Assembly: GCA_963726975.1 (NCBI GenBank)
Contig: CAVSEK010000004.1
Span: 186,001 to 250,000, forward strand
Reading direction: 5' to 3'
Source of the DNA: CAVSEK01 sp963726975
GTDB lineage: Bacteria > Actinomycetota > Actinomycetes > Mycobacteriales > SCTD01
Length of the DNA: 64,000 bases
The position numbers and the translations under genes were made by a program. Below are positions 52,187 through 59,758 of the stretch, one piece after another. Numbering within the stretch: the stretch's first letter is position 1; the number at the start of each line of letters is the position of its first letter. Below the pieces are notes generated by a model. The model was not told where the DNA came from. It searched no databases and was given only the letters and a program-made list of their open reading frames with translations.

Positions 52187-52741
52187 TCAGGCGGCGAAGA
52201 CCTCGACCAGCTTCTTCGTGAAGGCCGGCAGGTCGTCGGGGTTGCGGCTGCTCACCAGGGTGTTCGGGCCCTCGGGGCAGACGAAGACCTCCTCGTCGAC
52301 CCAGGTGCCGCCGGCGTTGCGGATGTCGGTCTGCAGGCTGGGCCAGCTGGTCAGCGTGCGGCCCCGGAGCACCCCGGCCTCGACGAGGGTCCACGGGCCG
52401 TGGCAGATCACCGCGACCGGCTTGCCGGCGTCGAAGAACGACGTCGCGAACGCCACGGCGCCGGGCTCGGTGCGCAGGAAGTCGGGGTTGGCCACGCCGC
52501 CGGGCAGCACCAGCGCGTCGTAGGACGCGGCGTCGGCGCGGTCGACGGTCTCGTCGACCGGGAACGTGTCGGCCTTCGTCAGGTGGTTGAAGGCCTGCAC
52601 CTCGCCGTCGGAGGTCGACACCAGGCGCGGCGTCCCGCCGGCCTCCTGCACGGCCTTCCACGGCTCGGTGAGCTCGACCTGCTCGATGCCCTCGGGGGCG
52701 ACGAGGAAGGCGACGGTCTTTCCGGACAGCTCGCTGCTCAT
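52187..52741 (-). CDS. DJ-1/PfpI family protein
   Basis: A 184-residue type 1 glutamine amidotransferase-like protein of the DJ-1/PfpI group. The nucleophile elbow AVICHGPWTL contains the conserved Cys, and the acidic partner is in the early VAPEGIEQVEL. Length and order match PfpI-like proteases/deglycases (YhbO-type). Its substrate is not defined, but stress protection is typical. ATG start; monocistronic with a 50-bp gap upstream to dapE. Confidence 0.92.
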   Translation of the reverse strand: MSSELSGKTVAFLVAPEGIEQVELTEPWKAVQEAGGTPRLVSTSDGEVQAFNHLTKADTFPVDETVDRADAASYDALVLPGGVANPDFLRTEPGAVAFATSFFDAGKPVAVICHGPWTLVEAGVLRGRTLTSWPSLQTDIRNAGGTWVDEEVFVCPEGPNTLVSSRNPDDLPAFTKKLVEVFAA

Positions 52742-52791
52742 GCGCGGGCTCCTCTCGGGTCAGGGGGTCTGCCTCCGGCCCCTACCCGTCC

Positions 52792-53847
52792 TCAGGACAG
52801 GTAGCCCCGCAGCACGTCGGTGCAGCGCGTCACCTGGCGCAGGTCGACCGACTCCTCGCGGGTGTGCGCCAGCGACGGGTCGCCCGGGCCGAAGTTCACG
52901 GCAGGGATCCCGAGCGCGGCGAAGCGGGCGACGTCGGTCCACCCGTACTTCGCGACCGCCCGCCCGCCGACGGCGGCCAGGAAGTGCTGCGCCGCGGGGG
53001 CGGCGAGCCCCGGCAGCGCGCCCGGGCTGGTGTCGGTGAGCACGCAGTCGTGCGGCGCCAGCACGTCGCGCACGTGCGCCAGCGCCTGCTCCTCGGAGCG
53101 GTCCGGGGCGAAGCGGAAGTTGACCGTCACCGTGCACGCGTCCGGCACGACGTTGCCGGCGACGCCGCCCTCGATGCGGACGGCGTTGAGCCCCTCGCGG
53201 TAGGTGCAGCCGTCGATCTCCACCGACCGGGGGGCGTACGACGCCAGGCGCGCCAGCAGCGGCGCCGCGGCGTGCACGGCGTTGACCCCGAGCCAGCTGC
53301 GGGCGCTGTGGGCGCGGCGGCCGGCCAGCGCCACCTGGACCCGCAGCGTGCCCTGGCAGCCGGCCTCGACCTGACCGCTGGTCGGTTCCATGAGCACGGC
53401 GAGGTCGGCGTCCAGCAGCGGCCGCTGCCGCTGCACGAGCCGGCCCAGGCCGTTCCTCGCCGCCTCGACCTCCTCGTGGTCGTAGAGGACGAACGTGAGG
53501 TCGTACGCCGGCTCCGGCAGCGTCGCCGCCAGGTGCAGCAGCACCGCGTCGCCGGACTTCATGTCGCTCGTGCCGCAGCCGTAGAGGGTCTGCCCCTCGC
53601 GCCGGCTCGGCAGGTTGTCGGCGACCGGCACGGTGTCGAGGTGCCCGGCCAGCAGGACCCGGCGGTCGCGGCCCAGCTCGGTGCGCGCGACGACCGCGTC
53701 GCCGTCCCGGACGACGTGCAGGTGCGGCAGCGCGCGCAGCGCCTCCTCGACCAGCTCGGCGAGACGGGCCTCGTCCCCGCTCACGGACGGCACGTCGACG
53801 AGCGCGGCGGTCAGCTCCCCCGGGTCGGCCAGGAGGTCCAGGCTCAC
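52792..53847 (-). CDS. dapE: succinyl-diaminopimelate desuccinylase
   Basis: M20-family amidohydrolase of 351 residues that removes succinate from N-succinyl-LL-diaminopimelate in lysine biosynthesis. Zinc ligands and catalytic residues are visible: LLAGHLDTVP, GCGTSDMKSGDA, and LYDHEEVEAARNG (catalytic Glu). The closing segment AVNFGPGDPSLAHTREE with a second zinc His is intact. GTG start overlaps the upstream VOC gene stop (GTGA). It forms the end of a diaminopimelate operon with dapC and dapD. Confidence 0.94.
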   Translation of the reverse strand: MSLDLLADPGELTAALVDVPSVSGDEARLAELVEEALRALPHLHVVRDGDAVVARTELGRDRRVLLAGHLDTVPVADNLPSRREGQTLYGCGTSDMKSGDAVLLHLAATLPEPAYDLTFVLYDHEEVEAARNGLGRLVQRQRPLLDADLAVLMEPTSGQVEAGCQGTLRVQVALAGRRAHSARSWLGVNAVHAAAPLLARLASYAPRSVEIDGCTYREGLNAVRIEGGVAGNVVPDACTVTVNFRFAPDRSEEQALAHVRDVLAPHDCVLTDTSPGALPGLAAPAAQHFLAAVGGRAVAKYGWTDVARFAALGIPAVNFGPGDPSLAHTREESVDLRQVTRCTDVLRGYLS

Positions 53848-54353
53848 GCGGGGAGCTCGGCGTCGGCGTCGTTGTCGAAGGGCGCCGCGCTGGCCGGGAA
53901 GGCGCAGAACTCGGTGCCCTCCGGGTCGGCGAGCACCCACCACTCCTGGTCCTCGCCGAGCGCGAAGGGCTCGGCGAGCACCGTCGCGCCCAGGTCGAGG
54001 AGGTCGGCGACCGAGCGGCCCTCGGCGAGGTCGACGTCCAGGTGGACCCGGGACTTGCCGGTGCGGGGCTCGGGCACGCCGTTGACCCAGATGAGCGGCG
54101 CCCGGTCCAGCGGCCCGGGCCGCAGCACCGCGTCGGGGGTGGTGCCGCCGCCGGGACCGTTCGGCCCGACCTCGCGGCCCAGGACCGCTCCCCAGAAGGC
54201 CGCGACGCGCTGCGGGTCCTGCGCGTCGAGGCACACGTCGCGCACGCTGGCGAGAGCGGAGCTGTCCCCTCCTGCGCTCACGGAGCTGTCCCCTCCTGCG
54301 CTCACGGAGCTGTCCCCTCCTGCGCTCACGGAGCTGTCCCCTCCTGCGCTCAC
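53844..54353 (-). CDS. VOC family protein with repetitive start region
   Basis: VOC-fold protein of 145-169 residues, two-module glyoxalase-like, with SVRDVCLDAQDPQRVAAFWGAVLGR and the closing VLADPEGTEFCAFPAS. Function unknown. The start region is unusual: four in-frame GTGs, at 54353, 54329, 54305 and 54281, each sit in a 24-bp repeat that also carries a GGAGGGG ribosome-binding site 8 nt before the next GTG. Initiation could therefore occur at any of them, giving N-termini differing by VSAGGDSS units. The first GTG overlaps the dapD stop. The gene splits dapD from dapE. Confidence 0.8.
   Translation of the reverse strand: MSAGGDSSVSAGGDSSVSAGGDSSVSAGGDSSALASVRDVCLDAQDPQRVAAFWGAVLGREVGPNGPGGGTTPDAVLRPGPLDRAPLIWVNGVPEPRTGKSRVHLDVDLAEGRSVADLLDLGATVLAEPFALGEDQEWWVLADPEGTEFCAFPASAAPFDNDADAELPA
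54258..54353 (-). repeat. four perfect 24-bp tandem repeats carrying RBS and GTG
   Basis: Four identical contiguous units, starting on the plus strand at 54258, 54282, 54306 and 54330, with a 5-base remnant after. On the coding strand each unit has AGGAGGGG, 8 nt of spacing, and a GTG start codon. The repeat unit is a multiple of three, so all starts share one frame. Confidence 0.95.
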
Positions 54354-55195
54354 GGAGCGACGCCGTGCTCGCGCAGCACCTCGTTCAGCGCCAGCTTGTC
54401 GTGCTCCTGGCCCGGCTCGAGGTAGCGCAGCACGAGCAGGCAGGGCAGCCCGAAGTCGCCACCGAGGAACGTCTTCACCCGGGTGCTGCCGACGCACACC
54501 GCGCGCTCCGGCGCGACCCCGCGCTCGAGCTCCGCGCCGGTCTCGGCCTCGAAGACGCGGGTGCTCGCGGTCAGCACCGCCCCGGCGCCGAGCTTGGCAC
54601 CGCGGCGCACCCGCGCGCCCTCGACGACCATGCTCCGCGAGCCGATGAACGCGTCGTCCTCCACGACGACCGGCGCCGCCTGCGGCGGTTCGAGCACCCC
54701 GCCGATGCCCACGCCGCCGGACAGGTGGACGTTGCGGCCGATCTGCGCGCAGGAGCCCACGGTCGCCCAGGTGTCGACCATGGAGCCGCTCCCGACGTAG
54801 CCGCCGATGTTGGTGTAGCTGGGCATGAGCACGACGCCCGGCTCGAAGAACGACCCCCACCGGGCGATCGCGCCCGCCACGACCCGCACCCCCTCGAAGG
54901 TGCGCTTGAGCGGCACCCGGTCGTGCACGTACGCGTCGCCGTGCTGCCCCTCGACCATCGGCAGCACCTTGAACGACAGCAGGATCGCCCGCTTGGCCCG
55001 CTCGTCGACGACGACCCGGCTGTCGGGCCCCTCGCCGACCACCCGCGCCACCCGCGCCTGCCCGGTGTCGAGCAGGTCGACGGCCGCCACCACCTCGCGG
55101 CGGGCGTCCTCGTCGGCCGGCGAGAGCCCGTCGCGGCGCTCCCAGAGCTCGTCGACGACGGCGGAGATCGGGCTGTCGGGGGTGGGGGCGGTCAT
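54350..55195 (-). CDS. dapD: 2,3,4,5-tetrahydropyridine-2,6-dicarboxylate N-succinyltransferase
   Basis: DapD-type acyltransferase of 281 residues (actinobacterial type), succinyl-CoA dependent, second committed step of diaminopimelate synthesis. The left-handed parallel beta-helix is made by hexapeptide repeats such as VVLMPSYTNIGGYVGSGSMVDTWATVGSCAQIGRNVHLSGGVGIGGVLEP and the later VVVEDDAFIGSRSMVVEGARVRRGAKLGAGAVL. ATG has TAGGCT 7 nt upstream. M. tuberculosis Rv1201c is the equivalent. The stop overlaps the first VOC start. Confidence 0.95.
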   Translation of the reverse strand: MTAPTPDSPISAVVDELWERRDGLSPADEDARREVVAAVDLLDTGQARVARVVGEGPDSRVVVDERAKRAILLSFKVLPMVEGQHGDAYVHDRVPLKRTFEGVRVVAGAIARWGSFFEPGVVLMPSYTNIGGYVGSGSMVDTWATVGSCAQIGRNVHLSGGVGIGGVLEPPQAAPVVVEDDAFIGSRSMVVEGARVRRGAKLGAGAVLTASTRVFEAETGAELERGVAPERAVCVGSTRVKTFLGGDFGLPCLLVLRYLEPGQEHDKLALNEVLREHGVAP

Positions 55196-55202
55196 GCCCC
55201 CG

Positions 55203-55208
55203 AGCCTA
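55203..55208 (-). promoter_or_regulatory. leaderless-type -10 (TAGGCT) for dapD
   Basis: TAGGCT on the minus strand lies 7 nt before the dapD ATG, in the 23-bp gap after dapC. It would allow dapD to be transcribed separately from fdxA-dapC. Confidence 0.5.
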
Positions 55209-55218
55209 CGGAGCGCCC

Positions 55219-56328
55219 TCAGAGGGCGTGCAGGCGCTCGGCGGCGGCCGCGACCCGCTCGTCGCTCGCGGTCAGCGCCAGCCGCACGTGCTGCGCGCCG
55301 TCCGCGCCGTAGAACTCCCCGGGGGCGACCAGCACCCCGACAGCGGCCAGGGCGGCGACGGTCTCCCAGCAGCCCTCGCCGCGCGTGACCCACAGGTAGA
55401 GCCCGGCCCCGGAGTGCTCGACCGCGAAGCCCGCGGCCCGCACCGCCGGCAGCAGCACCTCGCGCCGGGCGGCGTAGCGGGCCCGCTGCTGCGCGACGTG
55501 CTCGTCGTCGCCGAGCGCGGCGACGGTCGCCGCCTGCACGGGCGCCGGCACCAGCAGCCCGATGTGCTTGCGGGCCTCGACGAGCGCCGCGACGGCCGAC
55601 GCGTCACCGACCGCGAACCCGGACCGGTAGCCGGCCAGGTTGCTGCGCTTGGACAGCGAGTGCAGCGCGAGCACGCCGTCGGTCGAGCCCCCCGACACCG
55701 ACGGGTGCAGCACCGACACGGGCTCGGCGTCCCAGCCCAGCTCGAGGTAGCACTCGTCGCTCGCGACGAGCACGTCGTGCGCGCGGGCCCAGTCGACGAC
55801 CGCGCGCAGCCGCTCGGGCGCCAGCACCTCGCCGGTCGGGTTGGACGGGGAGTTGACCCACACCAGCGACACCTGCGAGGGGTCGTGCGCGGTCGGGTCG
55901 TCCACCGGCACCGGCGCGCAGCCGGCGAGCCGGGCGCCCGCGTCGTAGGTCGGGTAGGCCAGCCGCGGCAGCAGCACCTGCGAGCCGGGCTCGAGCCCCA
56001 GCAGCGACGGCAGCAGCGCGACGAGCTCCTTGCTGCCGATGCTCGGCACCACGTGCCGCGCGTCGACGTCGGCTCCCAGCCGGCGCCGCGACCAGCCGAC
56101 GAGGGCGTCCCGCAGGTCGGGGGTGCCGACCGTCAGCGGGTAGCCCGGCGCGTCGGCCGCCGCCCGCAGCGCGTCCTGCACGACCGCGGGGGTCGGGTCG
56201 ACGGGGGTGCCGATCGACAGGTCGACGATGCCGCCGGGGTGCGCCCGGGCCTGCTCGCCGTACGGCGCCAGGCGGTCCCAGGGGAAGCCGGGCAGCGCGG
56301 CGCGGGCCGCCCAGCCGGGACGGCTCAG
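55219..56328 (-). CDS. dapC: succinyldiaminopimelate transaminase
   Basis: PLP aminotransferase of 369 residues converting N-succinyl-2-amino-6-ketopimelate to N-succinyl-diaminopimelate with glutamate. Motifs: FPWDRLAPYGEQARAHPGGIVDLSIGTPVDPTP, VNSPSNPTGEVL, ASDECYLELGW, and the PLP Lys in LHSLSKRSNLAGYRSG. No ATG or GTG precedes these in frame. A CTG overlaps the fdxA stop as CTGA and gives the family-like N-terminus (LSRPGW...). This is the second clear CTGA case after azlC. The pairing fdxA-dapC matches M. tuberculosis Rv1177-Rv1178. Confidence 0.93.
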   Translation of the reverse strand: MSRPGWAARAALPGFPWDRLAPYGEQARAHPGGIVDLSIGTPVDPTPAVVQDALRAAADAPGYPLTVGTPDLRDALVGWSRRRLGADVDARHVVPSIGSKELVALLPSLLGLEPGSQVLLPRLAYPTYDAGARLAGCAPVPVDDPTAHDPSQVSLVWVNSPSNPTGEVLAPERLRAVVDWARAHDVLVASDECYLELGWDAEPVSVLHPSVSGGSTDGVLALHSLSKRSNLAGYRSGFAVGDASAVAALVEARKHIGLLVPAPVQAATVAALGDDEHVAQQRARYAARREVLLPAVRAAGFAVEHSGAGLYLWVTRGEGCWETVAALAAVGVLVAPGEFYGADGAQHVRLALTASDERVAAAAERLHAL

Positions 56329-56666
56329 TGCCCCTCGGTGTTCTTGCCGAGCGGCACGGCGAGCACGACGGGGTGGTCGAGGTCGACGGGGCCGACCTTG
56401 CTCGCGCCGCCCGGGCTGCCGATGCTCGTCGTCTCGGTGAAGAAGTCGACGTTGGCCCGGTAGTAGTCCTTCCACTGCGCGGGCGTGTCGTCCTCGTAGA
56501 AGATCGCCTCGACCGGGCACACCGGCTCGCAGGCTCCGCAGTCGACGCACTCGTCGGGGTGGATGTAGAGCGAGCGCCCACCCTCGTAGATGCAGTCGAC
56601 CGGGCACTCCTCGATGCAGGCCTTGTCCTTGACGTCCACGCAGGGCTCGGCGATGACGTAGGTCAC
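56325..56666 (-). CDS. fdxA: 7Fe-type ferredoxin FdxA
   Basis: A 113-residue ferredoxin with two clusters. C9, C17, C21 and C25 lie in the first half, with the second set in PDECVDCGACEPVC (C40, C43, C46, C50), so one 3Fe-4S and one 4Fe-4S cluster are expected as in other actinobacterial FdxA/FdxC. It carries electrons to redox partners such as cytochrome P450 or to biosynthesis. GTG at 56666 is supported by AGAGGA upstream, and gives the family-like start VTYVIAEPCV. It is co-translated with dapC. Confidence 0.95.
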   Translation of the reverse strand: MTYVIAEPCVDVKDKACIEECPVDCIYEGGRSLYIHPDECVDCGACEPVCPVEAIFYEDDTPAQWKDYYRANVDFFTETTSIGSPGGASKVGPVDLDHPVVLAVPLGKNTEGH

Positions 56667-56721
56667 GTCGGGGGTTCCTCTCACCTCTGGTCGTTCTCTG
56701 CACCGGTCGTGCGACTCGCCC

Positions 56722-56727
56722 TAGTGT
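56722..56727 (+). promoter_or_regulatory. leaderless-type -10 (TAGTGT) for SH3-like gene
   Basis: TAGTGT ends 7 nt before the ATG at 56735, in the 68-bp divergent gap from fdxA. Confidence 0.5.
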
Positions 56728-56734
56728 CGCCGAC

Positions 56735-56974
56735 ATGGGCGCCGACCGACCACCCGGGGTGCGCTACGACACGACCGCCGGACCGGCCGACGTGGGCCGC
56801 CGGGTGGTGCTCCGCCGGCGCCTGGCGGGCGGCGCGCTCGGCGACGTCCTCGGGCACGTCGAGCGCTGGGCGGGCGGCACCGTCGCGGTGCGCACCCGGT
56901 CCGGTCTCGTCGAGGTCGCCGAGGCCGACCTCGTCGCGGCCAAGGTGGTCCCCGAGCCCCCGGCGCGACGGTGA
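56735..56974 (+). CDS. small SH3-like domain protein
   Basis: A 79-residue protein matching the N-terminal SH3-like barrel of Rv0428c-type GNAT acetyltransferases: DVGRRVVLRRRLAGGALGDVLGHVERWAGGTVAVRTRSGLVEVAEADLVAAKVVPEPP. Here it stands alone without the acetyltransferase part. Its stop overlaps the transglutaminase-like gene by GTGA, so the two are co-translated. Function unknown, perhaps binding RNA or protein through the barrel. Confidence 0.7.
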   Translation: MGADRPPGVRYDTTAGPADVGRRVVLRRRLAGGALGDVLGHVERWAGGTVAVRTRSGLVEVAEADLVAAKVVPEPPARR

Positions 56975-57798
56975 CGCCGGCCCGCGCCCGCTTCGCCGAG
57001 GTGGTGCGGGCCGAGCCCGTGGACCTGGCGCTGGCCTGCCTGCTCGTCGGGGCCGAGGCCGACCCCGAGCTCGACGTCGACGCCGGCCTGCGCCGGCTGG
57101 ACGAGCTGGCCGCCGCCGCCCGTCGGCACGTCCCGAGGGGCTGCTCGCCGCTGGAGGCCGCCGAGGGGCTGCGCGCCGCCCTGGGCCGCGAGGCGGGCTT
57201 CGGCGGCTCGGCGCGCGACTACGAGGACGTGCGGTCCTCGCTGCTGCCGGAGGTGCTGCGCCGCGGCCGGGGACTGCCGCTGACGCTCTCGGTCGTCTGG
57301 GTCGAGGTGGCCCGGCGGCTCGACGTCCTCGCCGCCCCGGTCGCCCTGCCGGGGCACGTCGTCGTCGCGGTCGGCGAGGGGCTGGAGGTCGTGCACGTCG
57401 ACCCCTTCGGCGGCGGCCGCGCGCTCGGGCCCGAGCAGCTCGACCGGCTGGTGCGCGGGGCCACCGGCCGGGCGGTGCGGCTCAGCGACCTGGTGCCCGC
57501 CGCTCCGGTCCCGCTGCTGCTGCGACTGCTCACCAACGTGCGCGCCCTGGCGGCACGTCGCGGCAGCGACCTCGGGGCCGCCCGCACCCGGCTGTGGGCC
57601 GTGGAGCTGTCGCTGCTGCTGCCCCGGGCCCCGGTCGGGCTGCGGCGCGAGCACGGCGAGCTGCTCGTGCGCCTCGGCGAGCACCTGCGCGGCGCCGCCG
57701 AGCTCGAGGCGTACGCCGCCGTGCTGGAGGAGGCCGACGCCGACGGCGCGCAGGCCGCCCGCACGGCTGCGGGGCTGGCCCGCGCGCAGCTGAACTGA
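56971..57798 (+). CDS. SirB1/transglutaminase-like family protein
   Basis: A 275-residue protein of the SirB1_N/transglutaminase-like family, with RRGRGLPLTLSVVWVEVARRLDVLAAPVALPGHVVVAVGEG, in which the usual catalytic Cys and some other residues of transglutaminases are not obvious. C-terminal tetratricopeptide-like helices (LRREHGELLVRLGEHLRGAAELEAYAAVLEEA). A protein-interaction role is plausible. Co-translated with the SH3-like small protein (GTGA), a link that is not explained by known partners. Confidence 0.83.
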   Translation: MTPARARFAEVVRAEPVDLALACLLVGAEADPELDVDAGLRRLDELAAAARRHVPRGCSPLEAAEGLRAALGREAGFGGSARDYEDVRSSLLPEVLRRGRGLPLTLSVVWVEVARRLDVLAAPVALPGHVVVAVGEGLEVVHVDPFGGGRALGPEQLDRLVRGATGRAVRLSDLVPAAPVPLLLRLLTNVRALAARRGSDLGAARTRLWAVELSLLLPRAPVGLRREHGELLVRLGEHLRGAAELEAYAAVLEEADADGAQAARTAAGLARAQLN

Positions 57799-57804
57799 CG
57801 CCCG

Positions 57805-57810
57805 TAGGGT
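57805..57810 (+). promoter_or_regulatory. leaderless-type -10 (TAGGGT) for cysteinyl-tRNA synthetase
   Basis: TAGGGT ends 7 nt before GTG 57818, which is preferred over GTG 57812 for that reason. Confidence 0.5.
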
Positions 57811-57817
57811 CGTGCGG

Positions 57818-59224
57818 GTGCTTCGCCTGATGGACACCCGCACCCGCCGCGTCGAGACGGTCGAGCCCCGCACGCCGGGGACGCTGTCGGTCTACGCCTG
57901 CGGGCCGACCGTCTACCGCTACGCCCACGTGGGCAACCTGCGCACGTTCCTGCTCACCGACCTGGTGCGGCGCACCGCCGAGCAGCACGGCCTGCGGGTG
58001 CGGCTGGTGCAGAACATCACCGACGTCGGGCACATGCAGGACGACGCCGGGATCGACGACGCGGGCGAGGACAAGCTGCTCGCCCAGGCCAAGCTCGAGG
58101 ACAAGAGCCCGTTCGCGGTCGCCCGGTTCTACGAGGACGCCTTCCACCGCGACCTCGCGCTGCTCAACGTGCGGCCGGCCGACGCCTACCCGCGGGCCTC
58201 GGAGTGCGTCGGGCTCATGGTCGACCTCATCGCCCGGCTGGTCGAGGGCGGATCGGCCTACGTCGGCGACGACGGCACCGTCTACTTCGACGCCCGGTCC
58301 TTCGACTCGTACGGCGCGATCAGCGGCAACCGGCTCGACCAGCTGCGGGCCGGGCACGGGGCGTCCGGCGAGTCGACCGCGACCGGCAAGCGCTTCCACG
58401 CCGACTGGGCGCTGTGGAAGCGGGCCGGCGAGGCGCGCGAGATGACCTGGGACTCCCCCTGGGGCCGCGGCTTCCCCGGCTGGCACGTCGAGTGCTCGGC
58501 GATGTCGCTCTCGCTGCTCGGCGACTCCGTCGACCTGCACACCGGCGGCATCGACCTGCGCTTCCCGCACCACGAGGACGAGCGGGCGCAGAGCGACGCG
58601 GCCGTCGGGCACGAGGTCGTGCGGCACTGGGTGCACGGGGAGCACCTGCTCTTCGAGGGCCGCAAGATGGCCAAGTCGACCGGCAACGTCGTGCTCGTCT
58701 CGGACGTCGCCGCGCGCGGGCACGACCCGCTGGCGCTGCGCCTGGCGTTCCTGTCGACCCGCTACCGGCAGCAGGCCAACCTGTCGTGGGACGCGATCGC
58801 CGGCGCGCAGTCGACGCTGGACCGCTGGCGGGACCGGGTCGCCGCGTGGGCCGACGCGCCCTCGCAGGCGATGCACGCGGCGACCCGCGACGAGGTGCTC
58901 GGCGCGTTCGACGACGACCTCGACACCCCGCAGGCCCTGCAGGCGCTGCGCCGGCTGGAGAAGGACGCCTCCGTCGCGGACGGCGCGAAGTTCGAGACGT
59001 TCGCCTGGGCCGACCAGCTGCTCGGCCTCGACCTCGCCCGGCTCGTCGGCCAGGAGCGACCGGCGGCGGCGCTGCCCGACGGCGCGCAGGAGCTGCTCGA
59101 CGCGAGGGCCGCAGCCCGTGCGGGCAAGGACTTCGCCGCGTCCGACCGGCTCCGCGACGAGCTCGCCGCGCTCGGCGTGGCCGTGCGCGACACCCCCGCC
59201 GGGCAGGAGTGGTCGCCCGCCTGA
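57818..59224 (+). CDS. cysS: cysteinyl-tRNA synthetase (variant form)
   Basis: Class I aminoacyl-tRNA synthetase of 468 residues charging tRNA-Cys. CGPTVYRYAHVGN carries the zinc Cys C28 and HIGH-type HVGN. Later ECSAMSLSLLG, GGIDLRFPHHEDERAQSDAA, the KMSKS-type KMAKSTGN, and the C-terminal DALR-like RLRDELAALGVAVRDTP follow. The set excludes MshC, which keeps different motifs. The N-terminal NLRTFLLTDLVRRTAEQHG... and NITDVGHMQDD differ from the usual bacterial type, so it may be the second CysRS found in some actinobacteria. A canonical copy elsewhere cannot be excluded. Confidence 0.9.
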   Translation: MLRLMDTRTRRVETVEPRTPGTLSVYACGPTVYRYAHVGNLRTFLLTDLVRRTAEQHGLRVRLVQNITDVGHMQDDAGIDDAGEDKLLAQAKLEDKSPFAVARFYEDAFHRDLALLNVRPADAYPRASECVGLMVDLIARLVEGGSAYVGDDGTVYFDARSFDSYGAISGNRLDQLRAGHGASGESTATGKRFHADWALWKRAGEAREMTWDSPWGRGFPGWHVECSAMSLSLLGDSVDLHTGGIDLRFPHHEDERAQSDAAVGHEVVRHWVHGEHLLFEGRKMAKSTGNVVLVSDVAARGHDPLALRLAFLSTRYRQQANLSWDAIAGAQSTLDRWRDRVAAWADAPSQAMHAATRDEVLGAFDDDLDTPQALQALRRLEKDASVADGAKFETFAWADQLLGLDLARLVGQERPAAALPDGAQELLDARAAARAGKDFAASDRLRDELAALGVAVRDTPAGQEWSPA

Positions 59225-59239
59225 CGGCTCCCCCGCGGC

Positions 59240-59746
59240 TCAGTCCGGCGGGGCGAGCGTGCGGTAGGCGCCCTCGAAGTAGAGCAGCGCCTCGGCACCG
59301 GCGTCGACGACCTCGGCGCTGAGCACCTCGCCGAGCACGACGGTGTGGTCGCCCGCGTCGGTGGTGGAGACCGTGCGGCACTCGAGCGCGGCCAGCGCCC
59401 CCTCCAGCAGCGGCGCGCCGGTGACCGGCCCCGGCGCCGTGGCGACGTCGGCGAACTGGTCGCGCAGGTCGCGACCCCGCCGGGCGAAGTGCCGCGACGC
59501 GCGCTCGTGCTCGGTCGAGAGCACCGAGACCGCCCAGGTGCCGGTCTGCAGGACCGCGTCGTGGAAGCGCGCGACCTTCTCGGCGCAGAAGAGCACGAGC
59601 ACCGGGTCGAGCGACACCGACGTGAAGGAGTTGCACGTGAGGGCGTGCGGCTCGCCGCCCGGCAGGACCGTCGTCACGACGGTGACCCCCGTGGCGAACC
59701 GTCCGACGACCCGCCGGTAGGCGGTCGGGTCCAGGGCCAGGGTCAC
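59240..59746 (-). CDS. flavin reductase family protein
   Basis: A 168-residue FMN-binding split-barrel flavin reductase (FlaRed/HpaC type) that supplies reduced flavin to a two-component monooxygenase. The core shows FATGVTVVTTVLPGGEPHALTCNSFTSVSLDPVLVLFC, SVLSTEHERASRHFA and the late GDHTVVLGEVLSAEV. No partner monooxygenase is present here. GTG start has TAGCCT 6 nt upstream, suggesting a leaderless transcript separate from the chemosensory genes just upstream on the same strand. Confidence 0.9.
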   Translation of the reverse strand: MTLALDPTAYRRVVGRFATGVTVVTTVLPGGEPHALTCNSFTSVSLDPVLVLFCAEKVARFHDAVLQTGTWAVSVLSTEHERASRHFARRGRDLRDQFADVATAPGPVTGAPLLEGALAALECRTVSTTDAGDHTVVLGEVLSAEVVDAGAEALLYFEGAYRTLAPPD

Positions 59747-59752
59747 CCGGGA

Positions 59753-59758
59753 AGGCTA
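59753..59758 (-). promoter_or_regulatory. leaderless-type -10 (TAGCCT) for flavin reductase
   Basis: TAGCCT on the minus strand lies 6 nt before the GTG at 59746 and overlaps the stop of the receiver-GAF gene. Confidence 0.5.

Noticed and set aside
54258..54353. CRISPR-like array
   Set aside because: The repeats are directly adjacent without spacers, lie in a coding region and no cas genes are nearby.
57818..59224. Identification as MshC (mycothiol ligase)
   Set aside because: The catalytic motifs HVGN and KMAKSTGN and the complete C-terminal DALR-like region fit cysteinyl-tRNA synthetase. MshC motifs and shorter C-terminus are not seen.
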